64,000 nucleotides of DNA, taken from the NCBI GenBank assembly GCA_017311315.1, contig CM029642.1, positions 11,916,596 to 11,980,595 of the forward strand, read 5' to 3'. Shown in pieces: positions 62,876 through 64,000 of this stretch. Positions within the stretch are counted from its first letter, which is position 1. Every line of letters starts with the position of its first letter. The notes beneath the pieces were generated by a model. That model saw nothing but the letters and a program-made list of their open reading frames with translations, was not told where the DNA came from and ran no database searches. Source of the DNA: Dendrocalamus latiflorus. Lineage: Eukaryota; Streptophyta; Magnoliopsida; Poales; Poaceae. The translations under genes and the position numbers were made by a program.

Positions 62876-63121
62876 CGTTTTGTTGATGGCAAAGGGCTTT
62901 TGCGTTTTCGTGCTCGTATTTGGGTGACATCTGATTCATAAGTAAAGAGGGATATTCTATATGAAGCACATAAAACCCCTTATTCTATTCACCTTGGCGA
63001 GACTAATATGTTTAAGAACCTGTAGCGGCAGTTTTAGTGGCCGACCATCTCACCAAGACGGCTCACTTCATTCCAGTCAAGACTACTTACTCGGCCAGCG
63101 ATCTTGCCTGCTTCCTTGGCT
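62876..63121 (+). pseudogene. Ty3/gypsy integrase fragment
   Basis: LLRFRARIWV, then ILYEAHKTPYSIHLGETNMFKNL (zinc-binding region) and, after a deletion, VADHLTKTAHFIPVKTTYS (start of the core). Typical of plant chromovirus integrase. Stops and a deletion make it a scrap. Confidence 0.82.
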
Positions 63122-63127
63122 AGCTAA

Positions 63128-64000
63128 AAGCATCTAGGCCCCTAAAAATGGTTTTAGTAATTAATGAATTTATATGAATATGGGACTAATGTATTTGACA
63201 AGTGTTCAAAAGGTTAAGTTCCTAAGCTGATGACAAGATGCATGCTAAGAATCAACATGAAGATCAAAAGTGGCTCAAGGCAAAGGTATACTTAGACTAG
63301 GACCCTCTTTTTATTTTTACTGGTCTTAGAAGAAATGGTGGAAGACCAGATTATAGGATAAATGTCATACCATAAAGAGTGATCATGGCAAGTAGCTTGA
63401 TAGCATAATTTTTGTGCCATTTGGATCAATTTAGGATCATGCATTCTTTGAAAATCAAATTTAAAAGATAAATATGTGCTCTGTCCGGAAAAACGGAAGT
63501 ACCGGAGTTTTAATGATGGAACTATCGTAGAGCGGAAATTTCGCAGTCCTGAGCGGTACTTTCGGCATCCGGAAGCTCCGAAAAATCGGGCGGAATATTT
63601 TTTTCAGAGAGCACCCCCGGATCTGCTCGGTTCTCTGTCCGGACAACCGAAAGTACCAGCATGTAAATCGTGGTACTTCCACTTGCCGGAAGCTCCGGCT
63701 ATCCGAGCGGAGCCTTTTTCCAGAGAGCACCCTCGGGGTGATTTTAGAGTTCGCGGAATCCAAAAGTACCGAAGTTTCAATGCCAGAACTACTATTCGAG
63801 CGGTAGTTCCGCAATCCAAAGTGGTACTTCTGGAGCACGGAAGCTCCGGTAGCAAGGGCGGAAGCTTTTTTCCAGAGAGCGCCAACTTTTGGTTTCGGCC
63901 CAAGCGGAAGTACCGCGCCGACTTCCCGAAACTACCGAAAAACGGAACTATCGGATTTATAACGGCGGTAGTTCCTAGCCGAATTTTAACGGCTAGTTCA
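63128..64000 (+). mobile_element. Sirevirus-like copia LTR, runs off the window
   Basis: GCATCTAGGCCCCTAAAAATGG followed by TTAGTAATTAATGAATTTATATG is like the start of Opie/Ji/SIRE-type LTRs. From 63475 a series of palindromic CGGAAGTACCG and CGGAAGCTCCG boxes appears, in about 110-bp steps. The right end is outside the window, so class and limits are tentative. Confidence 0.55.

Overview
The window is nuclear DNA of a grass (Poaceae). A panicoid grass seems most likely, but this was not tested. The evidence is intron-bearing plant genes, an EXO70 cluster of the kind expanded in grasses, an NLR 3' end of grass type, a ZRP4-like O-methyltransferase, and dense nested plant transposons. There is no bacterial or organellar content.

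Layout. 1-9691: a Tat-lineage Ty3/gypsy retrotransposon on the minus strand. It has one short LTR, a PBS, gag, pol with two RNase H domains, a 53-bp tandem array, and an intron-containing accessory gene in antisense; its other LTR lies outside the window. 9692-12536: AT-rich repeats without genes. 12537-17300: EXO70 copy 1 (minus) with its 3' flank and promoter, carrying two TIR transposons whose empty sites survive in the paralogous blocks. 17401-17617: a broken histone H2A exon. 18237-18499: a hAT MITE. 18732-23753: an old LTR-like repeat split by a 3.7-kb solo LTR with TSD AGAAT. 23754-24720: the first 43 codons and promoter of a fourth EXO70. 24721-38627: a decayed MuDR-type MULE split by a complete 11.2-kb CACTA element (25228-36398, TSD GGT). 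The CACTA encodes a TNP2 transposase and a Transposase_24/Ulp1-like protein, and also carries an unexplained plus-strand ORF and two hairpins. 38628-45240: EXO70 copy 2, its 3' flank split by a copia element with two 287-bp LTRs and TSD ACAGA. 45300-51400: non-coding DNA, a hAT element (TSD CGTAGCGA) and a 2.2-kb MULE carrying GRF zinc-finger gene pieces. 51598-52821: a two-exon O-methyltransferase with a TATA box. 53407-57819: a decayed copia element with a nested 1.7-kb solo LTR. 58534-58743: the 3' end of an NLR gene. 59108-62900: EXO70 copy 3. 62880-64000: a gypsy integrase scrap and the start of a Sirevirus-like LTR.

The only host genes that look intact are the three EXO70 copies and the O-methyltransferase. 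The EXO70 units are segmental duplicates made of a 3' flank, an intronless CDS and a TATA promoter with repeated TTGACT boxes. At copy 3 an NLR 3' end lies tail-to-tail with the EXO70. The rest is layered transposon history, much of it resolved here to exact ends by target-site duplications. All comparisons were made by eye; no alignment or database search was run.
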